From CBDCUQ01 sp965222835 (GTDB taxonomy: Bacteria; Pseudomonadota; Alphaproteobacteria; Rhizobiales; Hyphomicrobiaceae): DNA of 64,000 nt. Made by a program: the position numbers and the translations under genes. The notes below the pieces were generated by a model. That model was not told the DNA's origin. It saw nothing but the letters and a program-made list of their open reading frames with translations, and did not search any database. Shown in pieces: positions 1 through 8,678 of the stretch. Position 1 is the stretch's first letter, and each line of letters opens with the position of its first letter. The stretch is from NCBI GenBank assembly GCA_965222835.1, contig CBDCUQ010000003.1, positions 1,236,228 to 1,300,227 on the forward strand, given 5' to 3'.

Positions 1-422
1 TAAGGAAACAGTTTTATGACATCATCCGGAACTTGCGTGATTCCGGTGTCACCATTCTTATCGCGTCCCATGCATTGGGTGAAATACAGGCCGTCGCGGA
101 TAGCTTTGCTATCCTCCGTCAGGGCCGGCTCCTGGCGCATGGTGCGCTCGCCGAACTGAAAGCGCGTGCGCGCTTGCCCGTGCGGATGCGCATATCGGTC
201 GGCGATGGCGAGGCATCAGACATTGCCGCCCGCTTCACCGACCCGCTGACCGTGACGCGGGTGAATGGCCGCCAGGTCGAGATCGAATGTGACGAGAGCC
301 GCAAGGTCGCGGCCGTACGCACCATCGCAGAATTAAAACCGCCGATCGGAGATCTTGAGATTGCACCGCCGACGCTTGAGATGATTTATGAGTACTTCAC
401 GAGCCAGGGAGGTCAATCATGA
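1..422 (+). CDS. nosF: NosF, ABC transporter ATP-binding subunit (C-terminal part, cut by window edge)
   Basis: Only the last ~140 codons are present, in frame from base 3. The segment holds the end of an ABC ATPase: the beta strand with the H-loop histidine (TILIASH, around bases 48-70) and the typical continuation on leaving the nucleotide-binding domain (ADSFAILRQGRLLAHG). Walker A, Walker B and the signature motif lie upstream of the window. Identity as NosF rests on context: the gene overlaps a NosY-type permease by 4 bp (ATGA), followed by nosL and nosX, the usual nosDFYLX order. NosF powers NosDFY, which is needed to mature the Cu centres of periplasmic nitrous oxide reductase. A stand-alone ABC-2 ATPase would look the same in this fragment, but the neighbours make NosF by far the best call. 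Confidence 0.88.
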   Translation, partial: RKQFYDIIRNLRDSGVTILIASHALGEIQAVADSFAILRQGRLLAHGALAELKARARLPVRMRISVGDGEASDIAARFTDPLTVTRVNGRQVEIECDESRKVAAVRTIAELKPPIGDLEIAPPTLEMIYEYFTSQGGQS

Positions 423-1240
423 CGCTTCTCCTTGCCGTTGCTGCAAACGAATTTCGAACCGGCCTGCGCAACCGATGGGTGGCAGCGGCGATCGTTCTCT
501 TTGCCGGCCTCTCGCTTCTTCTGACGCATCTGGGATCGGCACCCGTGGGCACGGTCAAGGGCGGCGGTCTGGCCGTTGTCGTAGCGAGCCTGGCAAGTCT
601 GTCCGTCTATTTGGTGCCCCTGATCGCTCTCATGTTGTCGCACGATGCGATCGTTGGCGAGGCTGAGCGGGGAACGCTGACGCTCTTGCTAACATATCCG
701 CTGGCGCGTTGGCAGCTGCTCTTGGGAAAGTTTCTTGGTCACCTTGCAATCCTCGCGGTGGCGCTCATTGCCGGGTTTGGTCTAGCTGGGGCCGTCATAG
801 CCGGCAACGCGGGTACAAGCAGCGATGAGATCCGAGCGCTCGTTCGCCTTATAGCGACATCCATTATGCTCGGTGCTGTGTTCCTCGCGCTTGGATACCT
901 GATCAGCGTCCTGTCGCGGGAACGCGCGACGGCGGTTGGTATCGCGATTGCGCTCTGGCTGATCATGGTCGTGCTGTACGATCTCGCCCTCGTTGGGGTG
1001 CTTATTGCCGATAGCAATCAAACACTCGGACCAGAAACGCTGGCCGCCGCTATGGCGATCAACCCGGCTGACGCGTTCCGCATTTACAATCTCTCGCACC
1101 TGGACGGCGCGGCCAGTACGGCCGGGATTGGCACATCGGCAATGGGCATTCCGGCGAGCGTACCGCTCCTGTCGATGGTTGCGTGGATTGCCGTGACCTC
1201 TGGCCTTACCTACTTGAGGTTTGAGAGGTATGAGCCATGA
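419..1240 (+). CDS. nosY: NosY, membrane permease of the NosDFY maturation transporter
   Basis: A 273-residue polytopic membrane protein of the ABC-2 permease type, close to the usual NosY length (~275). It opens with LAVAANEFRTGLRNRWVAAAIVLFAGLSLLL, a cytoplasmic amphipathic stretch leading into the first membrane helix, and carries about six hydrophobic segments. The cytoplasmic loop DAIVGEAERGTLTLLLTYPLARWQLLLGKF (residues ~75-105) is the conserved coupling-helix region of ABC-2/NosY permeases. It starts inside nosF (ATGA overlap) and its end overlaps nosL by 4 bp, so translation is probably coupled. Role known from the family: with NosF and the periplasmic NosD it supports assembly of the copper-sulfur centre of N2O reductase. 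Confidence 0.92.
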   Translation: MTLLLAVAANEFRTGLRNRWVAAAIVLFAGLSLLLTHLGSAPVGTVKGGGLAVVVASLASLSVYLVPLIALMLSHDAIVGEAERGTLTLLLTYPLARWQLLLGKFLGHLAILAVALIAGFGLAGAVIAGNAGTSSDEIRALVRLIATSIMLGAVFLALGYLISVLSRERATAVGIAIALWLIMVVLYDLALVGVLIADSNQTLGPETLAAAMAINPADAFRIYNLSHLDGAASTAGIGTSAMGIPASVPLLSMVAWIAVTSGLTYLRFERYEP

Positions 1241-1812
1241 GTTTGCTTCGGTATGCCATCGTCGCGTGTCTTGCGGTTTTGCCGTTGCTGTCGGGGTGCA
1301 GTGAGTCCGATGATGGACCGCTGCCCAAACCGGTTGAGATTACGCGTGACGCGACCGGCTACTACTGCCAGATGATTGTTGCCGACCACCCAGGGCCGAA
1401 GGCGCAGATTCATCTGTCCGGCAGCACGCAGCCCGTCTTCTTTCCGTCGGTTGTTGATGCCGTTGCATTTCTCATGATGCCGGGCGAGAGCAAGGCCGTC
1501 CGCGCCATCTATGTGAACGATATGGCACGCGCAAAAAACTGGAGGTCGCCTGAGCCTGGCACGTGGATCGATGCCAAGACCGCATACTTTGTCATCAAAA
1601 GCACACGCAAAGGCGGCATGGGCCGGAGAGCGGCGGTACCGTTTGGTGACAGGGTGGCAGCGGAGAAATTCGTTGGTGAATATGGGGGCGAAATTGTCCG
1701 CCTATCTGAAATCCCGTCGTCATACGTCTTGCCGGGACCTGAGACGACGGATGTTTCGGCGGCCGCCTCGGAAAGGGTCTTGGACTTGAACCACAAGGAG
1801 ACCCGTCGATGA
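1237..1812 (+). CDS. nosL: NosL, copper-binding lipoprotein
   Basis: A 191-residue lipoprotein with an N-terminal signal ending in a lipobox (LPLLSGC, Cys21). The diagnostic NosL features follow: YYCQMIVADHPGPKAQIHL (residues ~46-64), whose Cys-x-Met motif is the Cu(I) site in the family, then FFPSVVDAVAFLMMPGE, IYVNDMARAKNW and a C-terminal segment with AYFVIKS...GRRAAVPFGDRVAAEKF. NosL delivers copper to the NosDFY/NosZ maturation machinery on the periplasmic side. The start overlaps nosY by 4 bp and the end overlaps nosX by 4 bp, so all four nos genes here form one translationally coupled operon. Confidence 0.93.
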   Translation: MSLLRYAIVACLAVLPLLSGCSESDDGPLPKPVEITRDATGYYCQMIVADHPGPKAQIHLSGSTQPVFFPSVVDAVAFLMMPGESKAVRAIYVNDMARAKNWRSPEPGTWIDAKTAYFVIKSTRKGGMGRRAAVPFGDRVAAEKFVGEYGGEIVRLSEIPSSYVLPGPETTDVSAAASERVLDLNHKETRR

Positions 1813-2816
1813 GCGCCGCATCTTTCGTTTCACGGCGGCGTGCTCTTCAGATCGTTGCGGGCGCCACGGGAGCCGCGCTGTTACCGGCTGCAGCAATGCG
1901 ATCTGTCAGCGCCGGTACGAACGTGCGTTGGCGTGGTACGGTCATGAACGCCCCGGCCAAGCTGAATCTTCTCGGGGATGATGAAGACCTGGCGCGGGCT
2001 GCACTGCGCAATGCGCTAGCCGAAGCCCGCAGGCTTGAACGGATTTTCAGTCTCTATGATGTCAGGTCGGAGATCTGCCGCCTCAACCGCACCGGGCGCC
2101 TTTCTGCGCCGCCTCCCGAACTCGTTGAGGTGCTCAGCGAGGCGCGTGGCATCAGCGTGGCGACTAACGGTGCGTTCGATGTCACCATGCAACCGCTGTG
2201 GCAACTCTATGCCGCATACTTCGCGCGTAACCCTGGCGACGATGCTGGACCGTCTGAAGAGGCGCGGGCACGGGTCTGCAAATTGGTCGACTACCGTGGC
2301 ATCTCGCTCTCATCAAATGAGATCTCCTTTGATCGCCAAGGTATGGCGATCAGCTTAAACGGTATCGCGCAAGGCTTCGTAACGGACCGGGTGATGGGGG
2401 TGCTGCGATCTCATGGCTTCAAAACGATGCTTGTTGATCTTGGAGAGCCCCGCGTCATGGGATCTCTTCGGGGCAAGGACACTTGGCCGGTTGCCATCTC
2501 CGATCCAGCATCACCAGATAAGGTCTTGCGGCGTTTGCCATTGCGAGACGGCGCCGTTGCGACCTCACAAGGGGCGGGAACGACGTTCGAACCGCAGGGA
2601 CGGCACCATCATTTGTTTGATCCACGGACGGGCGTGTCGGCCGCCTATTATCGCAGCGTGACTGTGTTAGCCCCTACGGCAACCCGCGCCGACGGTCTCT
2701 CGACGGCGCTTTCCATCCTTCCGCCTGAACGCCTCGTCACGGTCTGCAAACAGTATCCCGATGCCGGCGTGGTCGCCCAGTTGTCAAACGGCGAATTTCT
2801 CGATGTGGCCACATAG
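1809..2816 (+). CDS. nosX: NosX, ApbE-type FAD:protein FMN transferase
   Basis: A 335-residue ApbE-family protein with a twin-arginine-like leader (SRRRALQIVAGATGAALLPAAA, residues ~8-29), so exported to the periplasm. Family motifs are present: MNAPAKLNLLGDDEDLARAA at the substrate-binding N-lobe, SLYDVRSEICRLNR, TNGAFDVTMQPLW, SLNGIAQGFVTDRV (the 'alNgiaqG' motif) and the C-terminal metal/FAD region GAVATSQG..HHHLFDPRTG. In denitrifiers NosX attaches FMN covalently to NosR, the flavoprotein that keeps N2O reductase active. It is the last gene of the nos operon; only 46 bp separate it from the convergent gene on the other strand, and I see no clear terminator in that gap. Confidence 0.9.
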   Translation: MSAASFVSRRRALQIVAGATGAALLPAAAMRSVSAGTNVRWRGTVMNAPAKLNLLGDDEDLARAALRNALAEARRLERIFSLYDVRSEICRLNRTGRLSAPPPELVEVLSEARGISVATNGAFDVTMQPLWQLYAAYFARNPGDDAGPSEEARARVCKLVDYRGISLSSNEISFDRQGMAISLNGIAQGFVTDRVMGVLRSHGFKTMLVDLGEPRVMGSLRGKDTWPVAISDPASPDKVLRRLPLRDGAVATSQGAGTTFEPQGRHHHLFDPRTGVSAAYYRSVTVLAPTATRADGLSTALSILPPERLVTVCKQYPDAGVVAQLSNGEFLDVAT

Positions 2817-2862
2817 GATTCGTTCGTGAATTCGCGCGATGCGTCATGAGACTGTGCTTTGC

Positions 2863-3759
2863 TCAGTGCACCAATTGGTCGCGAAGAGCCTTGAGCCTGT
2901 CGATGGCTGCAATGGACAGCCATTGGGCCAAGGCCTGGGCATCTTCGTTCTCCGTTTCCTCGAACACGCGATCGTAATAGTCAAAAATGCGCTCGGCGTC
3001 CGCCGCCATCTTGTAGTGTTGGAAGCGCGTCAAACGATGGTCTTCAACTCCCTCTTCGGACAAGTCATTTAAGCTCTGAAGCCACTTGCTCAAACGCCGC
3101 GGCGGCTCCCGGCCGCAGGTGAGGCTTTCGAGGTGTGAAACAACCGCTCGTGTCGTCTCTAGCTGCGCGTGATAAGCGGTGGACGCATCGGAGATCTGCT
3201 CCTGAAGGTGTAGGAACCATTTTTCGATCGCGGTGGCGATTAGGGCCAGATCGCCTGCGTCTTGAATGCGGCGTATGTCGGGAAATACCGCACGTACGGC
3301 GCTGATTTTCTCGCTGTGATACGCGGCGCGGCGATGAACCCTGTAATCCGCCGCACGATCCTCTGATTGATGAATTCGTTCCAACAAGATCTGTTTGATC
3401 CGCGGATCCTCGGCGCGGCTTAGCAGCGCAATAAGTTTGGTCACTGCTCCGCGTTCCATATCTACGGCGGTGGCCCAGGCCTCATAGGTCGTTCGACCGA
3501 CCGTAGCGTTATGCAGGACGTCGAGATCTTTGGTGTGGGCTTTCCCGACCAAGAGCGTGTTTCCGGGGTCGCGGCGTTCGTCCGGCAACATCGCAAAGGA
3601 GTCCTGCGCCAGACCGCCGAAGATATCCGCAAGTGCCAGCTCCCCCATCATCTCCGTCTCGCGGCGAAGGCGCTCGTAGCATTCTGCACGTGCGAGACGA
3701 TCAAGATCTGCCATCAAGACGAGATCACTGGTTGGTGATGGGTCGCGTCTTGGCCACAT
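2863..3759 (-). CDS. Uncharacterised helical protein, possibly ferritin-like, between nos and nir clusters
   Basis: I do not recognise the family with confidence. The frame can run from a GTG at 3873, but ATG at 3759 (MWPRRD) has a G-rich stretch suited to ribosome binding just ahead and gives 298 residues; an ATG at 3714 (MADLDRL) is a further option. The product is almost entirely helical and charged, without signal peptide or membrane segment. A first helix reads DRLARAECYERLRRETEMM and a later one ILLERIHQSEDRAADYRVHR, containing an ExxH motif (ERIH) as in ferritin-like di-iron bundles, which is suggestive only. The last third (HLQEQISDASTAYHAQLETTRAVV onward) looks like coiled helices. 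Its placement next to the porin gene and between two denitrification operons suggests a respiratory or metal-related role. Confidence 0.6.
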   Translation of the reverse strand: MWPRRDPSPTSDLVLMADLDRLARAECYERLRRETEMMGELALADIFGGLAQDSFAMLPDERRDPGNTLLVGKAHTKDLDVLHNATVGRTTYEAWATAVDMERGAVTKLIALLSRAEDPRIKQILLERIHQSEDRAADYRVHRRAAYHSEKISAVRAVFPDIRRIQDAGDLALIATAIEKWFLHLQEQISDASTAYHAQLETTRAVVSHLESLTCGREPPRRLSKWLQSLNDLSEEGVEDHRLTRFQHYKMAADAERIFDYYDRVFEETENEDAQALAQWLSIAAIDRLKALRDQLVH

Positions 3760-3920
3760 TTCCCCGCTCCATCCAAACGCTGGCGACCGGAAACCGAATT
3801 CCAAGAGTTTACCGGCACGCTGCCAGTGTGTGAAGCGATGGGGTGCAAAAAGAGCTTCCGCAGCCGTTTTCACGGACGGTCAAAAAGTCGGCAGGACGGG
3901 CTCTAGAGCAACGGAACTTT

Positions 3921-5213
3921 CTAGTAGCTGAACACGAGCCCGAAATCGATCTTCTCGCGATCGGTTCCGAAGTTTTCGGCTTCGTAGTTTGCGTACTTGA
4001 AGTCCAAGAACACGTTCTTGGTCAGGGGTTGTTTGACGTAGAGGTCGAATTCGTTGCCGTAATCGATGTCACCGAAATCGGAGTCGAACTCGTGGTATTG
4101 CGCCTTGATCAACAACCCGTCGAGGAAGCTCAGGCGCGCAGGAGCGCCCTTCATCACGTACTTAAGCTCGACGTAGTAGTCCCGGAGGCCGTTCTCGGGC
4201 GTTATCAGGAACAGATCGGCAAAGCCATTGTACGCATGGGCCGTGGAAATCGGCACAATGAAGGCTGCGCGACCGCCATCACTTCCCAGCTCCTCATAAG
4301 CCAGCGATACTGTGAACCCGCCCGCGGAAAGGCCCGGGATAATATGGAAATAGTCGGCGCCATAGCTCACCGGCATGCCGGCCGAATCGACCCGATCGCC
4401 GAAGTCGGTCTGATAGGCGTACTCGAAGTAGTAATTGAACGTCAGGCCATCGACGATCTGTCGCTTACCCTTCAAAAAGCCGCCGTACGTCGCATTCGAA
4501 AAGAATTGGACGTCCTGCATGTCCATCAAATAGACATATCCGGTCGCCGTTCCGAGATTCATCGGCAGTTTCTTGACCTTGGCATTCAAGAGATGGATGT
4601 TGGAGGCGATATTGCCGTCGTTGAGCGCGCCGTCGGGGCCTTTGTCGCTGAAGATGCGGTTGACGTTGGCGGCATACCCATAAAACAGCTCGAAATTCGG
4701 GATGGCTGTCACTGTCGCCGTGGCGCCGTCAAATGTCTGGTCGTTTTGGCGCCATGGGATCGAACCGACAAAACGTTGGTTGTCGAGGTTTTTGCGATAG
4801 CGCCCACCGAGCAAGACAACACCCGGAATATGATGCGATTGAAGGTAAGCCTGATTGACCTCGGCCGACTCGACGTCGACAACGACCGGGTACCGCGTCT
4901 TACCGTTGACGGTGTTGTTAAAATCGTCCGGACCAAGCTCGGTGATGAAGTCGCCCTCAACCCCGGCCTTGAAACCATGGATCAAGCCAGTCTCAAGACC
5001 GGGCCGAATCCGCAGGGTCGACGCCTTGCCAGGATCATCAAAAAACGCCTGGTTGACGTGCTCATACCGATACCGGCCGGTTACCCAGCCCCTGATGCCT
5101 TCGAAGAAATTGGCATTGGCATTGATTTCGTCTTCGGCCAACGCCGGAGCGCTCATCAACCCTCCGCACACTGCCAAACAGCAGGCGCTGACGCCAAGCA
5201 GCCTTTGAAGCAT
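3921..5213 (-). CDS. Outer-membrane beta-barrel porin (alginate-export/OprD-like)
   Basis: About 430 residues with a cleavable signal peptide (MLQRLLGVSACCLAVCGGLMSAPALA, cleavage before EDE). The mature part is rich in alternating aromatic/polar strands: GWVTGRYRYEHVNQAFF, LRIRPGLETGLIHGFKAGVEGDF, FNYYFEYAYQTDFGDR, YYVELKYVMKG, LLIKAQYHEFDSDFG, VFLDFKYANYEAENF, and it ends in an aromatic residue (FGLVFSY), the usual end of an outer-membrane barrel. ATG at 5213 is preferred to an in-frame GTG at 5222. It follows the nir operon on the same strand with a ~190 bp gap that holds a perfect 16-bp palindrome. Substrate unknown; nitrate/nitrite passage is a plausible inference from context but not shown by the sequence. 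Confidence 0.8.
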   Translation of the reverse strand: MLQRLLGVSACCLAVCGGLMSAPALAEDEINANANFFEGIRGWVTGRYRYEHVNQAFFDDPGKASTLRIRPGLETGLIHGFKAGVEGDFITELGPDDFNNTVNGKTRYPVVVDVESAEVNQAYLQSHHIPGVVLLGGRYRKNLDNQRFVGSIPWRQNDQTFDGATATVTAIPNFELFYGYAANVNRIFSDKGPDGALNDGNIASNIHLLNAKVKKLPMNLGTATGYVYLMDMQDVQFFSNATYGGFLKGKRQIVDGLTFNYYFEYAYQTDFGDRVDSAGMPVSYGADYFHIIPGLSAGGFTVSLAYEELGSDGGRAAFIVPISTAHAYNGFADLFLITPENGLRDYYVELKYVMKGAPARLSFLDGLLIKAQYHEFDSDFGDIDYGNEFDLYVKQPLTKNVFLDFKYANYEAENFGTDREKIDFGLVFSY

Positions 5214-5342
5214 CTCAACCACCCCTATTGGCGAACGATCCAGCGCCGCAGATGTGCGCGCGAATTCCGAATCAAATCCGTTGCCGAAGTTGCATGAAAG
5301 AATAGACGGTCTGGCTTCGATTGCAGCCCGCCAAACCGTTCC

Positions 5343-5358
5343 GCCTGACTTAAGTCAG
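5343..5358 (-). promoter_or_regulatory. Perfect 16-bp palindrome between nirN and the porin gene; candidate FNR/NnrR-family site
   Basis: CCTGACTTAAGTCAGG is a perfect palindrome. Its core CTGAC-N4-GTCAG differs from the FNR-type consensus TTGAC-N4-GTCAA only at the outermost base of each arm. It lies ~130 bp upstream of the porin start at 5213. It could instead be a short hairpin ending the nir operon, but no T-run follows on the minus strand, which favours an operator. Confidence 0.4.
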
Positions 5359-5408
5359 GTCGCTTTTCACAATTCTTTCCGAGTGTTGCACGATTGCTGC
5401 ACCCGGCT

Positions 5409-6983
5409 TTAATGACTGGTCCCTTCCGCAAAGGTGACCTTGTTGTAGACGTTATATTTTCCCGACGGCTTGGACATCGGAATGCGCCTCACCTCGTCGA
5501 GTGTGCGGGCGTCGTACACTACGAGCGCGCCCTCCTTATCGGAGACCGAAACGACGGCATGCCGGCCATAACGGTCGAATTCAACGTGTCCCGTGGTCTT
5601 TCCGGGTGAAGGGCAAAGTGTTCTTATAATTTCGAGCGTCGTCTTACCGATGACGCGGACGCAATCCTTTGATTGCCCCAGCATGGTATCCGTCCAGATG
5701 TAGTCCGACTTTTCATGACTGCGCATGAAGAAGCCCGGGCCTGTCGTCTCAATTCTCGTCACGATTGACCAATTCTTGAGATCAATAACACTGATCTTGG
5801 ATTGCCGGAGATGGGGAGTCGCCATCACCCGGCGCCCTTTGTGGTCGAAGCTTATGCCAGACCCCAAATGCGGCAGGCCCGGCATATCGACGCGCGCGAT
5901 TGGCCGTCCAACGATGAGATTGACAACGACCGCCTCCGATCCAGACCGGTTGGAGCCCAACAAATTTCTGTAGCCCTGATCGAAAAAGAAGTCGTCGAGG
6001 GGCTCATCGACATGTATGCGTCTCAACGCGAAGAGCCCGGAGGACGAGGCAAGTCCTTCGACCATGCCTTTTTCGTAGCTGTGAACCAGACCCTCGTAGA
6101 CCGGCGGCGCGTTGGGATCGGTTGAAATTTCCCAGATCTCGGGAACATCCTTTAACGCAGCGATGAAGGAATCTCTCGGGGGTGCCTGATAGACAGCGCT
6201 GACGCGAGACGATGCTCCTTTCTTGTCCCGAACGTCGAAGATCTTTTCAATCGTCAGATCATGAGCTGAGAGGATCACCAAAGTATTCGGCAAATAATTG
6301 GCAACGGCAACATGCTTGCCGTCACGCGACAGCGCGATGTTGCGTGTGTTCAAGCCCGCGCGCACCTCCGCGATAATCTTTAGGCTCCATAGATCGAACT
6401 TTGTAACCCAGCCATCGCGCGAGGCGAGGAATACAAAGCGGCCATCGGCCGTGAACTTCGGTCCCCCATGCAAAGCAAAGCGGCTTTTGAATCGATGAAT
6501 TGGCGTGAACGTATCCCCGTCGAGGATACTGACATGATGATCACCCGCTTCCACCACGACGAACAGATTGAGCGGATCGGCCGCAAAAACGGGCTTTGAC
6601 AACTGAGGTGCTGTATTGACGGCAATTCGCGTCGCGGAGATTTCACGGACGCCCCACTGAGGGGACTCGGCCGGATGCTCAAAAAGGTAAGAGACAAGAG
6701 ACGAAATCGTCTTCGCCGACAATGTGCGGTCAAAGCCCGGCATCGTAGTCGCTTCGCGACCGCTTGTAATGGCTTCCAAAGTGCGTTTCCTGCCGAGCCG
6801 CGACAGCGACTGAGGCATTAGTGCCGGCCCCTGACCTCCCAGACGTTTGGCACCGTGGCAGGATGCGCAGTGGGCGGCGTAGACGGACTGAGCGGCCGGT
6901 TCAGAGCGCGCTGGCGCAACAAGGAACAGCGTGGCAGCGAGCACCGATACGACGTTGAGCTTAGAATCGATGCGGCGCCTCAT
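5409..6983 (-). CDS. nirN: NirN, cytochrome c / heme d1-domain protein (dihydro-heme d1 dehydrogenase)
   Basis: A 524-residue periplasmic protein from ATG 6983 (MRRRIDSKLN), with a signal peptide ending near APARS-EP. A cytochrome c domain follows with the heme motif CASCH (AAHCASCHGAKRLGGQGPALM) and a distal methionine region TTMPGF. The rest is an eight-bladed heme d1 beta-propeller as in NirS and NirF (VFLASRDGWVTKFDLWSLK; ALSRDGKHVAVANY; GLPHLGSGISFDHKGRRV; PSGKYNVYNK at the end, matching the NirS C-terminus). In characterised systems NirN carries out the last step of heme d1 synthesis, oxidising the dihydro precursor before transfer to NirS. It starts 23 bp inside nirJ and is the last gene of the nir operon. 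It lacks the NirS N-terminal extension, and gene order favours NirN over a second nitrite reductase. Confidence 0.9.
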   Translation of the reverse strand: MRRRIDSKLNVVSVLAATLFLVAPARSEPAAQSVYAAHCASCHGAKRLGGQGPALMPQSLSRLGRKRTLEAITSGREATTMPGFDRTLSAKTISSLVSYLFEHPAESPQWGVREISATRIAVNTAPQLSKPVFAADPLNLFVVVEAGDHHVSILDGDTFTPIHRFKSRFALHGGPKFTADGRFVFLASRDGWVTKFDLWSLKIIAEVRAGLNTRNIALSRDGKHVAVANYLPNTLVILSAHDLTIEKIFDVRDKKGASSRVSAVYQAPPRDSFIAALKDVPEIWEISTDPNAPPVYEGLVHSYEKGMVEGLASSSGLFALRRIHVDEPLDDFFFDQGYRNLLGSNRSGSEAVVVNLIVGRPIARVDMPGLPHLGSGISFDHKGRRVMATPHLRQSKISVIDLKNWSIVTRIETTGPGFFMRSHEKSDYIWTDTMLGQSKDCVRVIGKTTLEIIRTLCPSPGKTTGHVEFDRYGRHAVVSVSDKEGALVVYDARTLDEVRRIPMSKPSGKYNVYNKVTFAEGTSH

Positions 6984-8169
6984 GGAGATGGCCCTTGAAA
7001 GGCGTAAGGGAAACACGCGGTTCAGGATCAGCGACGCCGATCTCTGCATCCGTCATATAACAGGCTGGATCCTCAGCCCAGGGATCTCCCGTCAACTGTA
7101 GCGCCCTCACCCGCGTATTGCCGCCACAGATGTCGAAATGCCGGCAGGCCCCGCAGCGTCCGGTAATGCGCCGCGGACGCATCTTCAAACCCGCCATTAT
7201 CGGATCTGACGTGTCACGCCAAATTTCAGAAAACGGCCGCTTTTTCACATTTCCCAGAGAATAGTGCCACCAGAAGGTGTCTGGATGCACGTTTCCAAGG
7301 TTGTCGATGTTGGCAACGTTGACCCCCGAGGCGTTCCCGCCCCATTCGACAAGCTTGGCTCTCAGGTGTTCCGTCTTTTCGGGGAAATTCCGCCGAGCCC
7401 AATCGTAAAGAAGAACGCCGTCGGCGTCGTTGTTGCCTGTGACGATCTCTTTGTCTTCACCACGCACGATGTAGCCCCATGCACGCGCGATCAGCCGTTC
7501 CATGGCGGTGCGGGTGATACCGAGTGCTGCGTCGTCACCGCGGTTCTTATTGCCGCGCCCGGCATAAACGAGGTGGGAGAGGTAAAACTTCTCGACGCCT
7601 TCGCTGTCCGACAAATCGAGAAGGCGTTCGAGCTCTCCATGGTTATCCATGGTCATCGTGAAGCGAATGCCGACCTTCAGCCCAGCGTCACGGCAAAGAC
7701 GAACACCGCCAAGGGACGCGTCGAAAGCGCCTTCTTTTCCGCGAAAGCGATCATGGGTGGCACCAATGCCATCGAGCGATATGCCCACATAGTCGTATCC
7801 GACACCGGCGATGTCAGAGATATTGGATCCGTCGATCAATGCCCCGTTCGTCGACAGGCCGACGTAGAAGCCCATGGCCTTGGCACGGTGGGAGATCTCG
7901 AAGATGTCGCGGCGCAGAAGCGGCTCACCGCCGGACAGAATAAGCACCGGCACCTTGAAGCTCTTGAGATCGTCCATGACCCGGAAAACCTCGGCCGTAT
8001 CGAGCTCGCCAGGAAAATCAACGTCGCCCGAGACTGAGTAGCAATGCTTGCACTTGAGATTGCAGCGCCGAATGAGATTCCAGATGACGACCGGGCCCGG
8101 CGGATCACGTCGCGGGCCAGCCGGTGTGGGCGCGTTGATCTCATTCAAGAGTTGGGTCAGCCGAAACAT
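6961..8169 (-). CDS. nirJ: NirJ, radical SAM heme d1 biosynthesis enzyme
   Basis: A 402-residue radical SAM protein. The SAM [4Fe-4S] motif is CNLKCKHC in the context VVIWNLIRRCNLKCKHCYSVSGD; SGGEPLL (SAM-binding GGE) follows, then STNGALI and ISLDGIGATHDRFRG. The C-terminal extension has the auxiliary-cluster cysteines (CGACRHFDICGGN ... CYM) that mark NirJ and SPASM-like relatives. NirJ replaces propionate side chains on rings A and B of the 12,18-didecarboxysiroheme intermediate by oxo groups. ATG at 8169 (MFRLTQLLNEINAP) is preferred over an in-frame TTG at 8193, because NirJ proteins usually begin just before this motif. It lies 20 bp after nirH and overlaps nirN. Confidence 0.95.
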   Translation of the reverse strand: MFRLTQLLNEINAPTPAGPRRDPPGPVVIWNLIRRCNLKCKHCYSVSGDVDFPGELDTAEVFRVMDDLKSFKVPVLILSGGEPLLRRDIFEISHRAKAMGFYVGLSTNGALIDGSNISDIAGVGYDYVGISLDGIGATHDRFRGKEGAFDASLGGVRLCRDAGLKVGIRFTMTMDNHGELERLLDLSDSEGVEKFYLSHLVYAGRGNKNRGDDAALGITRTAMERLIARAWGYIVRGEDKEIVTGNNDADGVLLYDWARRNFPEKTEHLRAKLVEWGGNASGVNVANIDNLGNVHPDTFWWHYSLGNVKKRPFSEIWRDTSDPIMAGLKMRPRRITGRCGACRHFDICGGNTRVRALQLTGDPWAEDPACYMTDAEIGVADPEPRVSLTPFKGHLHEAPHRF

Positions 8170-8189
8170 TAAACCAGGTCCCCTCCGTT

Positions 8190-8678
8190 TCAAGCCGCGA
8201 GCCGAAGGCCGGACTTTTTCAGAATCCTCACCGACACGAGCGCGTCATGGCCCCGGCAGTCCGGAGCGAGTTGCTCGCGGATCGCCACAATCTTCTCCTC
8301 AATCTCGCTCTCGGATCGGCCATGAACCATGGCAAAGAGATTGTACGGCCAGATGGGCCGATGACGTGGGCGGAGGTAACAATGCGTCACGAAATCGAGC
8401 GCACCGATCTGCCGCCCCAGATCGCTCGCCTTCTCGTCCGCCACGTCCCACACGGTCATCGCGTTTTGGGTAAGCCCGAGAGCATAGTGATTGGGCACCA
8501 CGCCAATGCGGCGGATAACGCCGCGCTCGAGCATGCCTTTGAGACGCGCTATGACATCCGCGCTCTCGAGCCCGAGGCGGTCAGCAATCTCCTGGTAGGG
8601 ATCCGGCACCAAGGGCAGGCCTTCCTGCGTTGCCCTGATGATGGCCCGGTCAATGGCGTCTAAGGAGACCTCCGTCAT
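8190..8678 (-). CDS. nirH: NirH, subunit of siroheme decarboxylase (Lrp/AsnC fold)
   Basis: A 162-residue Lrp/AsnC-like protein with an N-terminal winged helix-turn-helix (DAIDRAIIRATQEGLPLVPDPYQEIADRLGLESADV) and a C-terminal RAM/ferredoxin-like domain. The family signature THCYLRPRHRPIWPYNLFAMVHGRSESEIEEKI groups it with NirL-type subunits (compare the second half of NirDL, CYQRPRRPPDWPYNLYCMIHG). Siroheme decarboxylase, built from NirD, L, G and H, removes two acetate carboxyls from siroheme to give 12,18-didecarboxysiroheme. Despite the HTH fold these proteins act as enzymes. It overlaps nirG by 4 bp (ATGA). Confidence 0.92.
   Translation of the reverse strand: MTEVSLDAIDRAIIRATQEGLPLVPDPYQEIADRLGLESADVIARLKGMLERGVIRRIGVVPNHYALGLTQNAMTVWDVADEKASDLGRQIGALDFVTHCYLRPRHRPIWPYNLFAMVHGRSESEIEEKIVAIREQLAPDCRGHDALVSVRILKKSGLRLAA

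Noticed and set aside
3843..5297. A 484-codon open frame on the + strand opposite the porin gene
   Set aside because: It is the antisense of a gene with signal peptide and barrel strands; the translation has no family features and the opposite strand explains the openness.
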